This document shows positions 33,683-41,699 of a stretch of DNA of 64,000 nucleotides, piece by piece; within the stretch, counting starts at the first letter, position 1; each line of letters starts with the position of its first letter. The notes below the pieces were generated by a model. The model was not told the DNA's origin. It searched no databases and saw only the letters and a program-made list of their open reading frames with translations. This DNA comes from Halalkalicoccus subterraneus (lineage in GTDB: Archaea; Halobacteriota; Halobacteria; Halobacteriales; Halalkalicoccaceae). The stretch is from positions 58,704 through 122,703 of the forward strand of contig NZ_RDQG01000025.1 of NCBI RefSeq assembly GCF_003697815.1. Reading direction: 5' to 3'. Made by a program: the position numbers and the translations under genes.

Positions 33683-34828
33683 ATGACAAGTAACACCCAC
33701 GACGAACGCGTCCTCGACCCGGCCGAACCGACCACCACGTCCGCCGAAACGAACCCCGGTCCGGAGGGGCGAACCGTTCTCGAACTGGACGGGGTCGTCC
33801 GCTCGTACGTCTCCGAGACCGCAGTCGAAGACCTCTCGCTGACGGTCGGCGACGGTGAGATCCTCACGCTTCTCGGCCCCTCGGGCTGTGGGAAGACGAC
33901 GACTCTGCGGTTGGTCGGCGGTCTCGAACGGCCCGACGCCGGCAGCATCACACTGCGCGAAGAGGTCATCGCCGACCCCGAGGGCGACACCTTCGTTCCC
34001 GCTGAGGAGCGCGGTATCGGACTCGTGTTTCAGGACTTCGCCCTGTTTCCCCACATGACCGCCGCCGAGAACGTCGGGTTCGGACTGACCGATCGCAGCG
34101 AGGAGGCGAAACGGGAACGCATCGACGAGTTGCTCGCCCTCGTCGACCTGGCGGACCACGGTGAGGACTATCCCGGTGAGCTCTCGGGAGGCCAGAAGCA
34201 GCGCATCGCGCTCGCGCGCTCGCTCGCGCCCGAACCCGACGTCCTCCTCTTGGACGAGCCCCTCTCCAATCTCGACGTGAGCCTCCGGGTCTCGATGCGC
34301 GAGGAGATCCGGCGGATCATCGACGAAACGGGCGTCACGGCCATCTGGGTCACCCACGATCAGGAGGAAGCGCTGTCGGTCGCCGACCGCGTCGGCATCA
34401 TGAACGACGGGCGACTCCAGCAGACCGGTCGCCCCGAGGAAGTCTTCGAGCGTCCAGCATCGCGGTTCGTCGCGTCGTTTCTCGGACGGGCCGGGTTCCT
34501 CTCGGGTAGGGTCGATGGAAGCGCTCTCGCGACCGATCTCGGCCGGATCGACCTCGACCGGATCACGGACATGGATCCGTCCCGGGAGACGGCCGTCGAC
34601 GTCCTCGTTCGCCCCGATGACTTGCGGGCGACGCCGACTGAGGGGACTGCTCACGGACGGATCACTCGCCGGCAGTATCAGGGTCCGTCGTTCGTGTACC
34701 GGGTCGAGACGACCGGCGGCGATACGATCCACTGCCTTCACAACCATGTCGAGAGCTTCGAGGTCGGCCAACCGGTGTCCGTCGACCTCGTCGCCGGTCA
34801 CGCACTGCCGTGGTATCCGACGGAGTGA
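33683..34828 (+). CDS. ferric iron ABC transporter ATPase (FbpC/AfuC-like), 381 aa
   Basis: Walker A GPSGCGKTT (about 65-73), Q-loop VFQDFALFPHMT, signature LSGGQKQRIALARSL (about 166), Walker B LLLDEPLSNLD and switch His in VTHDQEEAL. A C-terminal TOBE-like domain follows (LVRPDDLRATP, RRQYQGPSFVYRVE). It energises the preceding permease. Its 3-prime end overlaps the convergent GT2 gene by 31 bases. Confidence 0.9.
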   Translation: MTSNTHDERVLDPAEPTTTSAETNPGPEGRTVLELDGVVRSYVSETAVEDLSLTVGDGEILTLLGPSGCGKTTTLRLVGGLERPDAGSITLREEVIADPEGDTFVPAEERGIGLVFQDFALFPHMTAAENVGFGLTDRSEEAKRERIDELLALVDLADHGEDYPGELSGGQKQRIALARSLAPEPDVLLLDEPLSNLDVSLRVSMREEIRRIIDETGVTAIWVTHDQEEALSVADRVGIMNDGRLQQTGRPEEVFERPASRFVASFLGRAGFLSGRVDGSALATDLGRIDLDRITDMDPSRETAVDVLVRPDDLRATPTEGTAHGRITRRQYQGPSFVYRVETTGGDTIHCLHNHVESFEVGQPVSVDLVAGHALPWYPTE

Positions 34829-35688
34829 GGCGAGTCCGCACGGCGCTGTCGTAAGTAGCCCGCGGTCCGAGCCCACTTCTGCAGACAGGCGAGGAGATAC
34901 CACAGGAGGAGATCGGATCGCCGTTCGGGTCGCTCGACGAGCGATTCGCGGAACCGAAACGGGTCGACCGGGAGGTAGTTCCGTGGCTCGAACACCCCCC
35001 GAACCTCGAATCGATCGCCGTGATACCGTCGTATCTGCTCCCGGCCGCGGCCGATACGGACGTTCTGTGCGATGACGTCACGGAGCGTCGAGCGGGCCGG
35101 ATGATGTAGCGTGATGGTCGGCTCGTAGTGCACCGCGAACCCCGCCTCGTGGGCTCGGCGACCGAACTCCAGGTCCCCGTTCGAGACGAGCCGAGCGTCG
35201 AACGGGCCGATCTCATCGAGGAGACGCCGGCGAACGACCAGACAGCACGTCGGGGCGAAGTGGTCTTCCGTGACGTATTTCTCGATCGGGAAACCGCTGG
35301 CTTGTCGATAGCGCGAGACGATCCCGCTACCGGCGACGAGGTCGACGTCACACCCCAGATACGCCCGGCCCGCCATCGCCCGCGTGATCGACGAGACGTA
35401 GTCGTCTTCGACCCACATATCCGCGTCGACGAAACCGATAACGTCACCGGTGGCGGCCTCGATACCGGCGTTGCGCGCGGCGTACGAACTCTGCACGTCG
35501 TCCTCGATGACGTGACGAACGCGGTCGGACTCAGCGAACGACCGGGCGACCGCAGTCGTCCGGTCGGTCGAGCCGTTGTCCGCGACGACGACTTCGTAGT
35601 CCGTCGCCCGCTGATCGAGGAGCGATTCGACGGTGGTCGAAAGCCCGTCGGGGTCGTTGTAAACCGGAACGACGACGCTCGTCTTCAT
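34798..35688 (-). CDS. GT2 family glycosyltransferase, 296 aa
   Basis: GT-A fold: SVVVPVYNDPDGLSTTVESL start, ADNGSTDRTTA, VIGFVDADMWVEDD (the DxD metal site), GDLEFGRRAHEAG. It adds a sugar from a nucleotide donor to an unknown acceptor, cytoplasmic and likely membrane-associated. The ATG overlaps the upstream asparagine-synthetase-like gene by four bases, making it the fourth gene of the operon that starts with the siderophore genes. Either it modifies a siderophore or it belongs to the surrounding glycan locus. Confidence 0.85.
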   Translation of the reverse strand: MKTSVVVPVYNDPDGLSTTVESLLDQRATDYEVVVADNGSTDRTTAVARSFAESDRVRHVIEDDVQSSYAARNAGIEAATGDVIGFVDADMWVEDDYVSSITRAMAGRAYLGCDVDLVAGSGIVSRYRQASGFPIEKYVTEDHFAPTCCLVVRRRLLDEIGPFDARLVSNGDLEFGRRAHEAGFAVHYEPTITLHHPARSTLRDVIAQNVRIGRGREQIRRYHGDRFEVRGVFEPRNYLPVDPFRFRESLVERPERRSDLLLWYLLACLQKWARTAGYLRQRRADSPHSVGYHGSA

Positions 35689-37523
35689 CCCTGCTCCCGT
35701 CCGACGAGCCGTTTCGTGAGCGGCATCTCGAGGACGGTCACCAGCCGGTAGAGCTCCTCTGCGACGTTCATCTCACGGGATCGGTGGCTCCGGTACATCT
35801 CACGGGCCGCCTGCGGGTCGATACACGACAGGGAGTCGAGAGTGTCCTCGTTCGCGTCGAGCGCGTCGCCGACGAGGTCGTGCTGGCGGATCACCTCGTT
35901 TTTGTCCTGCCACGGACCCCCGGTTCGATAGGACCGCGGTCGGTCGAGCTTGTCAAACTGGTTCGACACCCGTGTCCCGACGACGTGTGCCGCTTTCGGA
36001 TAGGAGAGAGGGAGTCGCGTCGAAGAGTGGGGTATGCGAGCCAGAGCCGGGCTGAGCGATCGGATGCCCGCGTACACCAGGTCGTGGCGGAGTCGGTATC
36101 GCAGCGGCATCGAGAGGTGGAGGTCGACCAGGCGCCGGTCGAGGAAGGGGTTGCGGGTCGGGGCGATTTGCAGCGCGCTGTAGAGGTCGAAGCCGATGCC
36201 GTTCGTGATGGGGAACAGCGAGGAGTTCATCGCCAGCTGGGTGATCGACTCGTAGGCGACGCCGTGGAAGTCGACGCGACCGTCCCGGGTGCGGAGGTTC
36301 GCCCGTAGCACGTCCCCGTATGGGGGCCCCGTCAGGTACGGGGGCTGTCGGGTCGGCCCGGCTTCGAGTTGTGCGGCGACGAACTCCTCACCGCTCGTCG
36401 GTCGGTCGACGAACGGCGGGTACAGCGTGACGCCGAAGGGCAAGTCGATCTCCTGTTGTGGGACGCTCCAGGCGCCGAAGAGGTCGTCGCTGTAGAGCCC
36501 GGTCAGGAGGGTATCGACCTCCCCAGCGATCCGCTCGGCGAATCCGAGCGCGTGACCGGTGTGAAACGGGCCGATGAACTCCATGATCGGCGCGGCGCGC
36601 TCGAGAAGTCTGGCGTGGTAGTCGGGTCCCCGATCGAGGCGGTCGAACGACGCTCCCGCGGTCGCCGCCGACCGTCGGGCGATCTTCGCCTCCCGGTTGG
36701 GCCCGTCACCCAGATGGAAGGTTGTGAGCGGAGCGTCCGCGGCGGCGAGGACCGCCCGGGAGTCGCTGCCACCGCTCAACAGCAGCCCGTGGTCGCCCTC
36801 GTCGGCGGTCCGATCCGCGACAGCGCGCTCGAAACGGTCGGCGAACTCCCGGACGAAGTAGTCGAACGGCTTGGAAACGGGCCGGTATCGTGGTTCCCAG
36901 TACTGGTGGTGGTCGATCGCTCCCGTCCCGAGGTCGTACGTCAGGACCGTCGCGGGGGGAAGCTGTTCGATCCCCGAAACCGGCGTTTTCGTGCCGAAGA
37001 CGCGCCGAGCGTAGAGGTACTCCGAAAGGAACGCGTCGTCGAACCCGAACCCGACGTCCGGGGGCTCCGGCACCGTCTGGACGTTCGTCGAGAACGCGAA
37101 TCGATCGTCGCCGACGGCGAAATACAGCGGCCTCGCGCCGAGGCGATCGATGAAAAACGTAGCCGTATCGGCCGTCGGGTCGTAGATACAGCCGACGAAC
37201 TCGCCGTCGAGACGCGAGACGAAGTCGGTGCCGTGTTCCGCGTACTCCGCCGCGCACACGTCGGCGGTCCGGTTCGGGTCGACCGTCCGTCGACCCCGGC
37301 GGTCGTCCGTGACGCTGTAGACCTCGCCCCAGACCCAAAGGAGGCTCCCGCCGGCGGTCTCGACCGGCTGGTCTACCGTCGTTCCGGCGTGAAACGCCGC
37401 ATGGACGGCGATATTCGCGTCACGATATGCCGTGTCGGTTTCGCCGCCCGCCACGGTCGGCGGGATCGTTTCGGGATCGTGTTCCGCCGCGTCCGTTCCG
37501 ACGACCCCCGAGAGACCGACCAT
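35685..37523 (-). CDS. asparagine-synthetase-like protein lacking the glutaminase cysteine, 612 aa
   Basis: AsnB superfamily. The N-terminal half keeps the Ntn fold pattern (LDGEFVGCIYD, DRLGARPLYFA, FSTNVQTV), but the protein begins MVGLSG where glutamine-dependent enzymes have MCGI, so there is no nucleophilic Cys2 to release ammonia. The synthetase half keeps the PP-loop LLLSGGSDSRAV (SGGSDS at 250-255), so ATP adenylation is likely. Loss of the Cys is also seen in beta-lactam and carbapenam synthetases, which form amides without ammonia. The ATG is two bases after the stop of the N-hydroxylase gene. It may build an amide in a hydroxamate siderophore, or act in glycan modification as related proteins near surface-glycan genes may do. 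Confidence 0.75.
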   Translation of the reverse strand: MVGLSGVVGTDAAEHDPETIPPTVAGGETDTAYRDANIAVHAAFHAGTTVDQPVETAGGSLLWVWGEVYSVTDDRRGRRTVDPNRTADVCAAEYAEHGTDFVSRLDGEFVGCIYDPTADTATFFIDRLGARPLYFAVGDDRFAFSTNVQTVPEPPDVGFGFDDAFLSEYLYARRVFGTKTPVSGIEQLPPATVLTYDLGTGAIDHHQYWEPRYRPVSKPFDYFVREFADRFERAVADRTADEGDHGLLLSGGSDSRAVLAAADAPLTTFHLGDGPNREAKIARRSAATAGASFDRLDRGPDYHARLLERAAPIMEFIGPFHTGHALGFAERIAGEVDTLLTGLYSDDLFGAWSVPQQEIDLPFGVTLYPPFVDRPTSGEEFVAAQLEAGPTRQPPYLTGPPYGDVLRANLRTRDGRVDFHGVAYESITQLAMNSSLFPITNGIGFDLYSALQIAPTRNPFLDRRLVDLHLSMPLRYRLRHDLVYAGIRSLSPALARIPHSSTRLPLSYPKAAHVVGTRVSNQFDKLDRPRSYRTGGPWQDKNEVIRQHDLVGDALDANEDTLDSLSCIDPQAAREMYRSHRSREMNVAEELYRLVTVLEMPLTKRLVGREQG

Positions 37524-37525
37524 CG

Positions 37526-38890
37526 TTAGTTGGATCTCCCCGCTTCGGGCGGTGACTCGGTCAGTCGTCGGCCGCCGCGTTCGGCGATGAACTCGCTGAC
37601 CGTGAAGCTCTGGAACGTCTCCGCGGGGCTCGTGTCGTACACGTCGGTGCCGGCGAGTCGATTGAGTATCACGGCGTTCCGGTGTGGTCCCAGACCCAGG
37701 TCCGGTGTGTTGACGCCGTGTGTGTGCATCTCCGCGTTCTGAACGAAGATACGGCCGTCCAAATCGGTCCGGAGCCGGTAGTCGCCGGTGACCGAGAGGC
37801 GACCCAACTCGTCGCGCCGGATGTCGTCCTCTAACGGCGCGAGAAACGGCGGATCGTCGCGACAATACCCGGTCGCCAGAACGACAATGTCGCTCGTATG
37901 GACGAATCGTTCCTCCTCTTCGTACTGCTCACAGAGCAACTGATAGGTGTCCGGTTCGGAGTCGACCCCGCCGATGGCCATCACCTCCGTCGCGGCCAGT
38001 AGCCCCACGTCGAGCTCCGTGGCTCCGATCGATTGCTCGTAGAGGAGGTCGTATATCTTCGCGCTGGTCCCCTTGTCGATGCCCTTGTAGACGAGGTCCT
38101 GCTCGCCGAGCAGTTCGTCTTTCGTGTCCTGTGGCAGGTCATAGAAGTAGTCGGTGTACTCGGGGGTGTATACCATGTGCCCGAGTTTGCCGTCGATCAT
38201 CTGGTAGAACCCCGGCGAGCGGGTGATCCAGTCGAGGCTGTAGGCGTTGTCCGGTTGGCGTTCGAGGAGGTCGCGAAACACCTCGGCCGCGCTCTGACCG
38301 GAGCCGACGACGGTGACCGAACCGGCGTCCAGACAGCGCTCACGGTGGCTCAGATACGAAGCGGAGTGAAAGACGTCCCCCCCAAGAGAGTCCTCGAACT
38401 GTTCGGGGACGTGTGGGCTGGTCCCAATGCCGACGACCACGTTCTCCGCGGTGTAGGACTCCTGATTTCCTGTTCCCGGATGGACGGTCGTGACTTCGAA
38501 GACGCCCGCTCGCTCGGTGATGTCGGTGACGCGGCGGTCAAACTGAAGCGTTTCGAGCGAATCGGCCACCCATCGGCAGTACGCGTTGTACTCCCGGCGG
38601 GGAATGAAGAACTCCTCGTAGAAATAAAAGTCATAGAGACGGTTCACCTCGTGGAGGTAGTTGAGGTAACTGTACCGGTTCGTCGGATCGACCATCGTGA
38701 CCAGATCCGCCAGGAACGGAACTTCGAGGGTCGTACCGGCTATCAGCGTGTCCTCGTGCCAGTTGAACTCCGGGTTCTGCTCGAGGAATCGAGCGTCGAG
38801 GTCGACCGGGGCTTCATCCAAGAGCGCCGCCAATCCGAGGTTGAATGGGCCGATCCCGACGCCCACGAGGTCGTATTCCGCGTCGGTCAT
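37526..38890 (-). CDS. iucD: L-lysine/L-ornithine N-monooxygenase, siderophore biosynthesis (IucD-like), 454 aa
   Basis: FAD-dependent N-hydroxylating monooxygenase that makes the hydroxylamine of hydroxamate siderophores. FAD site GVGIGPFNLGLAALL (10-24), family motif FNWHEDTLI... LEVPFLADLVTMVDPTNRYSYLNYL, NADPH site VVGSGQSAAEVF (about 194-205) and the LATGY motif in VVLATGYCRDDPPF. Length normal. The sequence suits lysine N6-hydroxylases (IucD/RhbE) but the amine could be ornithine or a diamine. It overlaps the acyltransferase gene by four bases and starts two bases before the asparagine-synthetase-like gene. Confidence 0.88.
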   Translation of the reverse strand: MTDAEYDLVGVGIGPFNLGLAALLDEAPVDLDARFLEQNPEFNWHEDTLIAGTTLEVPFLADLVTMVDPTNRYSYLNYLHEVNRLYDFYFYEEFFIPRREYNAYCRWVADSLETLQFDRRVTDITERAGVFEVTTVHPGTGNQESYTAENVVVGIGTSPHVPEQFEDSLGGDVFHSASYLSHRERCLDAGSVTVVGSGQSAAEVFRDLLERQPDNAYSLDWITRSPGFYQMIDGKLGHMVYTPEYTDYFYDLPQDTKDELLGEQDLVYKGIDKGTSAKIYDLLYEQSIGATELDVGLLAATEVMAIGGVDSEPDTYQLLCEQYEEEERFVHTSDIVVLATGYCRDDPPFLAPLEDDIRRDELGRLSVTGDYRLRTDLDGRIFVQNAEMHTHGVNTPDLGLGPHRNAVILNRLAGTDVYDTSPAETFQSFTVSEFIAERGGRRLTESPPEAGRSN

Positions 38891-39474
38891 CCGATCTCCC
38901 CCTCGAACCGCTCGCGCGTGCAGAACATCAACAGACCGGTCTTATCGGGCAACTCGACCTCCCCTTGGGGCTCGAAGCCGCATTTCTCGAAGACGTGAAT
39001 CACCGTCTCGTTTCGGATGTCCGGCTCCGTGACGATGCGTTCGGTCTCGGGGTGCTGGAACTGGAAGGCGACCAGCGCTTTCACCAGCGGAGCCGCGTAG
39101 CCCTTGCCGAGATACTCCGTGGGACCGATGAGGAGATGGACACCCTGGTCCGCCGGATCAGCGTCGTAGTACTCGCCGATCCGATCCTCGGCGGCCCAGT
39201 AGGACTCCCAGTAGCTCATCGGCGTGTGGTCGAGATACCCGATGTAGAGCGTCTGGTGCGGGTCCGACGCACGTTTTCGGAGCGTTTCGTGAACCCGTGG
39301 CAGCGGGTCGTTCTGTTGCCAGTACGGAAGGACGTGATCGCTGTTCAACCAGGTGTGGAGGCGACCGAGATCCCGTTCGAGGTCGACCTCGCGGAAGCTG
39401 ATGGCCTTGCCCAACTCCTCGTCGAAGGTGTGAAAACTGTACCCCGAACGAACCGTCTCACGGTGTCCGGTCAT
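38887..39474 (-). CDS. iucB: N-hydroxy-amine acyltransferase of the IucB/RhbD type, 195 aa
   Basis: GNAT-fold siderophore acyltransferase (AlcB/IucB C-terminal domain). LHTWLNSDHVLPYWQQND opens the domain, then YWESYWAAEDRIGEYYDADPADQGVHLLIGP, YLGKGYAAPLVKALVAFQF (acetyl-CoA loop) and PDIRNETVIHVFEKCGF. It acylates the hydroxylamine made by the neighbouring enzyme to give a hydroxamate. The ATG at 39474 is chosen over the longer frame, whose extension has no domain. First gene of the operon, downstream of an iron-box-like site and a TATA element. Confidence 0.86.
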   Translation of the reverse strand: MTGHRETVRSGYSFHTFDEELGKAISFREVDLERDLGRLHTWLNSDHVLPYWQQNDPLPRVHETLRKRASDPHQTLYIGYLDHTPMSYWESYWAAEDRIGEYYDADPADQGVHLLIGPTEYLGKGYAAPLVKALVAFQFQHPETERIVTEPDIRNETVIHVFEKCGFEPQGEVELPDKTGLLMFCTRERFEGEIG

Positions 39475-39605
39475 CGGTCCGTCGCCCGCTTTGCGTCCCC
39501 CGGGCTGGAGCCGTTCCCCCCGGCCCTCTCGTACGATCGCTCGGAACCACCGGTTGATATATTTGTGACACTTGATAGCATCGAAGGCTCTCCCTTGCCC
39601 TGTAC

Positions 39606-39625
39606 TTTTTAGGTTGGCCTTAAAA
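39606..39625. promoter_or_regulatory. imperfect iron operator TTTTTAGG-TTGG-CCTTAAAA
   Basis: TTAGG and CCTTAA half-sites around a four-base centre, one base off perfect symmetry on the right. Located upstream of the iucB start, about 130 bases from the ATG, near a leftward TATA-like element. Weakest of the six related sites. Confidence 0.45.
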
Positions 39626-39834
39626 TACTTTCCTCTGGATACCGGGCCCAGCCGGGGCAACGTCGACCGGGACGAGCGCGTCGTCGATCGGAGCCATGGT
39701 CACCGTCACGGAGCACGCGGAGCGAGTACGGTGTTGGTTTTTCGGGCCGATCGTTGGAGTGGTTTAGCGATCCCGATTAAGACCTTTCGTAAATGAATGC
39801 GTTTATGCATGGCCCATAGTATCCTCCAAACGAT

Positions 39835-39848
39835 TTAGGTTCCCCTAA
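39835..39848. promoter_or_regulatory. iron operator TTAGG-TTCC-CCTAA at the exporter start
   Basis: Perfect five-base arms with four-base spacer. It ends three bases before the ATG at 39852, exactly the offset seen for the operator at 7989-8004. A TATA-like CATAGTAT (39815-39822) lies about 30 bases before the ATG, so a leaderless transcript would start inside or just after the site. Confidence 0.65.
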
Positions 39849-39851
39849 TCC

Positions 39852-41654
39852 ATGTCAACCTCCGACTCACCGCCTGCTTCGAGACGGGAAAAGATCGACG
39901 CGATGACGAGCGTCCTCAGGTACAATCCACGGCTTACGGGCGGGATCATCGCGCTCGGCGTGCTCGCCGCGACGCTAGAGGGGGTCGGACTGAGCTTCAT
40001 CCTTCCCATCATCGAGTTGGTCCAGTCCGAGGGCGGAACCGCCACGGACGGGATCGCGGGCGTCTTCGTTGCCGTGTACCGCACGGTGGGCGTGCCGTTG
40101 ACCCTCGGAACGGCGGTGGCGGGCGTGGTACTCGTCATGAGCGTCAGATTCACCGCGAGTTTCTTCGTGGCGTGGTTCCGGGAGGCGTTACGCACCTACT
40201 ACATCCGAGACCTCCAGACGGAGGCGTTCTCGAACGCCTTCGACGCGAAGATCTCGTACTTCGATGAGGAGGGCTCCGACGACGTGCTGAACGCGATCAT
40301 CACACAGACGTTCTACGCCGGGCGGGTAATCGAGAGCTTGGTGCTCTTCTTCGAACAGTCGCTGCTCGCCGTCGCGTACGGAGCCATCGCGTTGGTCATC
40401 TCGCCGGTACTCACCGTCGTTACCGCCGTGGCACTCGGGGGCGCGACGTACCTCTCACGCAGCATGGTAGAGTCGGGCTACGACGTCGGGGAGTCTGTCG
40501 CGGACGCGAACGAACGGCGCCAAGAAGCGGCACAAGCGGGGACACAAGGGATGCGGGACATCCGTATCTTCGGCATCGGCGACGAACTCTACGCCGACTT
40601 CCGGCGGGCGGTCGAGCAGTACACGGACGCCCGGATCACGCTGCGTCGCAACGAGGCGTTGATATCCAACTTCTATCAGTTCGTCGTCGCCGTCTCGGTC
40701 TTCGGACTCATCTATCTCTCCCTGACCCTCGTCGAGTTGAGCCTGAGTTATCTCGGACTGTTCCTCTTCGCGATGTTCCGGCTCGGCCCGAAGGCCAGTC
40801 GCGCCAACGAGTTGGTGTACCAGATCGAGAACGACCTCCCGCATCTCGTCCGCACGCAGGCGTTCACCGCCGAGTTGGCTCGACACACCGAGCCCTCGAT
40901 CAGCACTCACCCGGTCCCGAAGACGGTCGACTCGCTCACCGCCGACGGCGTCGAGTTTTCCTATGACGGGGAAACCCCGGTCCTGCGTGGGATCGACTTC
41001 GAGGCCCGGAAGGGCGAATCCATCGCGTTCATCGGCCAGTCGGGCGCGGGGAAGTCCACGATCGTGTCGTTGCTCTCACGGATGTACGAGCCGACCGGCG
41101 GAGAGATCCGGGCGAACGGGACCTCCATTCACGGGATGGACATCGACGAGTGGCGCGAACACATCGCGGTCGTCCGACAGGACCCCTACGTGTTCAACGA
41201 CACGCTCCGGTACAACCTCACGATCGGTAACCGGAACGTCTCCCGGAAGGAACTCGACAGGATCTGTGCGGTCGCCCGTGTCGACGAGTTCCTCGACGAC
41301 CTCCCGAACGGGTACGAAACGTACGTCGGTGACGAGGGCGTTCGCCTCTCTGGCGGCCAGAAACAGCGCGTCGCGCTCGCCAGAGCGTTGCTCGACGACG
41401 CCGACGTACTGATACTGGACGAGGCGACGAGCGATCTCGACTCCAATCTCGAACGCGAGGTCCAGCGAGCCATCGAGACGATGGACCACGACTACATCGT
41501 CGTCACGATCGCACACCGACTCTCGACGGTGAAGAACGCGGATCGGATCTACACGCTCGAGGAGGGTCGAATAGCGGAAGCGGGTGATCACAGCGAGTTG
41601 GTCGAGAACGACGGGACGTACGCCGACCTCTATGCGATCCAGACGGAGGGCTAA
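39852..41654 (+). CDS. type I ABC exporter, fused membrane and ATPase domains, 600 aa
   Basis: Six-helix exporter domain (residues about 25-310; TLEGVGLSFILPIIELV, TASFFVAWFREALRTYYIRDLQ) followed by an ATPase domain. Walker A GQSGAGKST (about 396), signature LSGGQKQRVALARALL (about 498), Walker B VLILDEATSDLD, switch His in TIAHRLSTV. Half-transporter that would act as a dimer. Divergent from the siderophore operon and directly behind an iron box, so it is a good candidate for exporting the siderophore. Glycan or lipid export is the alternative. Confidence 0.87.
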   Translation: MSTSDSPPASRREKIDAMTSVLRYNPRLTGGIIALGVLAATLEGVGLSFILPIIELVQSEGGTATDGIAGVFVAVYRTVGVPLTLGTAVAGVVLVMSVRFTASFFVAWFREALRTYYIRDLQTEAFSNAFDAKISYFDEEGSDDVLNAIITQTFYAGRVIESLVLFFEQSLLAVAYGAIALVISPVLTVVTAVALGGATYLSRSMVESGYDVGESVADANERRQEAAQAGTQGMRDIRIFGIGDELYADFRRAVEQYTDARITLRRNEALISNFYQFVVAVSVFGLIYLSLTLVELSLSYLGLFLFAMFRLGPKASRANELVYQIENDLPHLVRTQAFTAELARHTEPSISTHPVPKTVDSLTADGVEFSYDGETPVLRGIDFEARKGESIAFIGQSGAGKSTIVSLLSRMYEPTGGEIRANGTSIHGMDIDEWREHIAVVRQDPYVFNDTLRYNLTIGNRNVSRKELDRICAVARVDEFLDDLPNGYETYVGDEGVRLSGGQKQRVALARALLDDADVLILDEATSDLDSNLEREVQRAIETMDHDYIVVTIAHRLSTVKNADRIYTLEEGRIAEAGDHSELVENDGTYADLYAIQTEG

Positions 41655-41699
41655 TGGTCCGTCCGGCGAAGGGTCCAGAGCACGCCGGGGCGAGGACCG

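Larger units (their letters stand above)
39475..39851. other. 377-base divergent intergenic region with two iron-box sites
   Basis: No gene is seen. It separates the leftward siderophore-biosynthesis operon from the rightward ABC exporter gene. It contains an imperfect iron box at 39606-39625, a leftward TATA-like element near 39552-39559 (AAATATATC on the minus strand), and a second iron box touching the exporter start. Confidence 0.75.
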
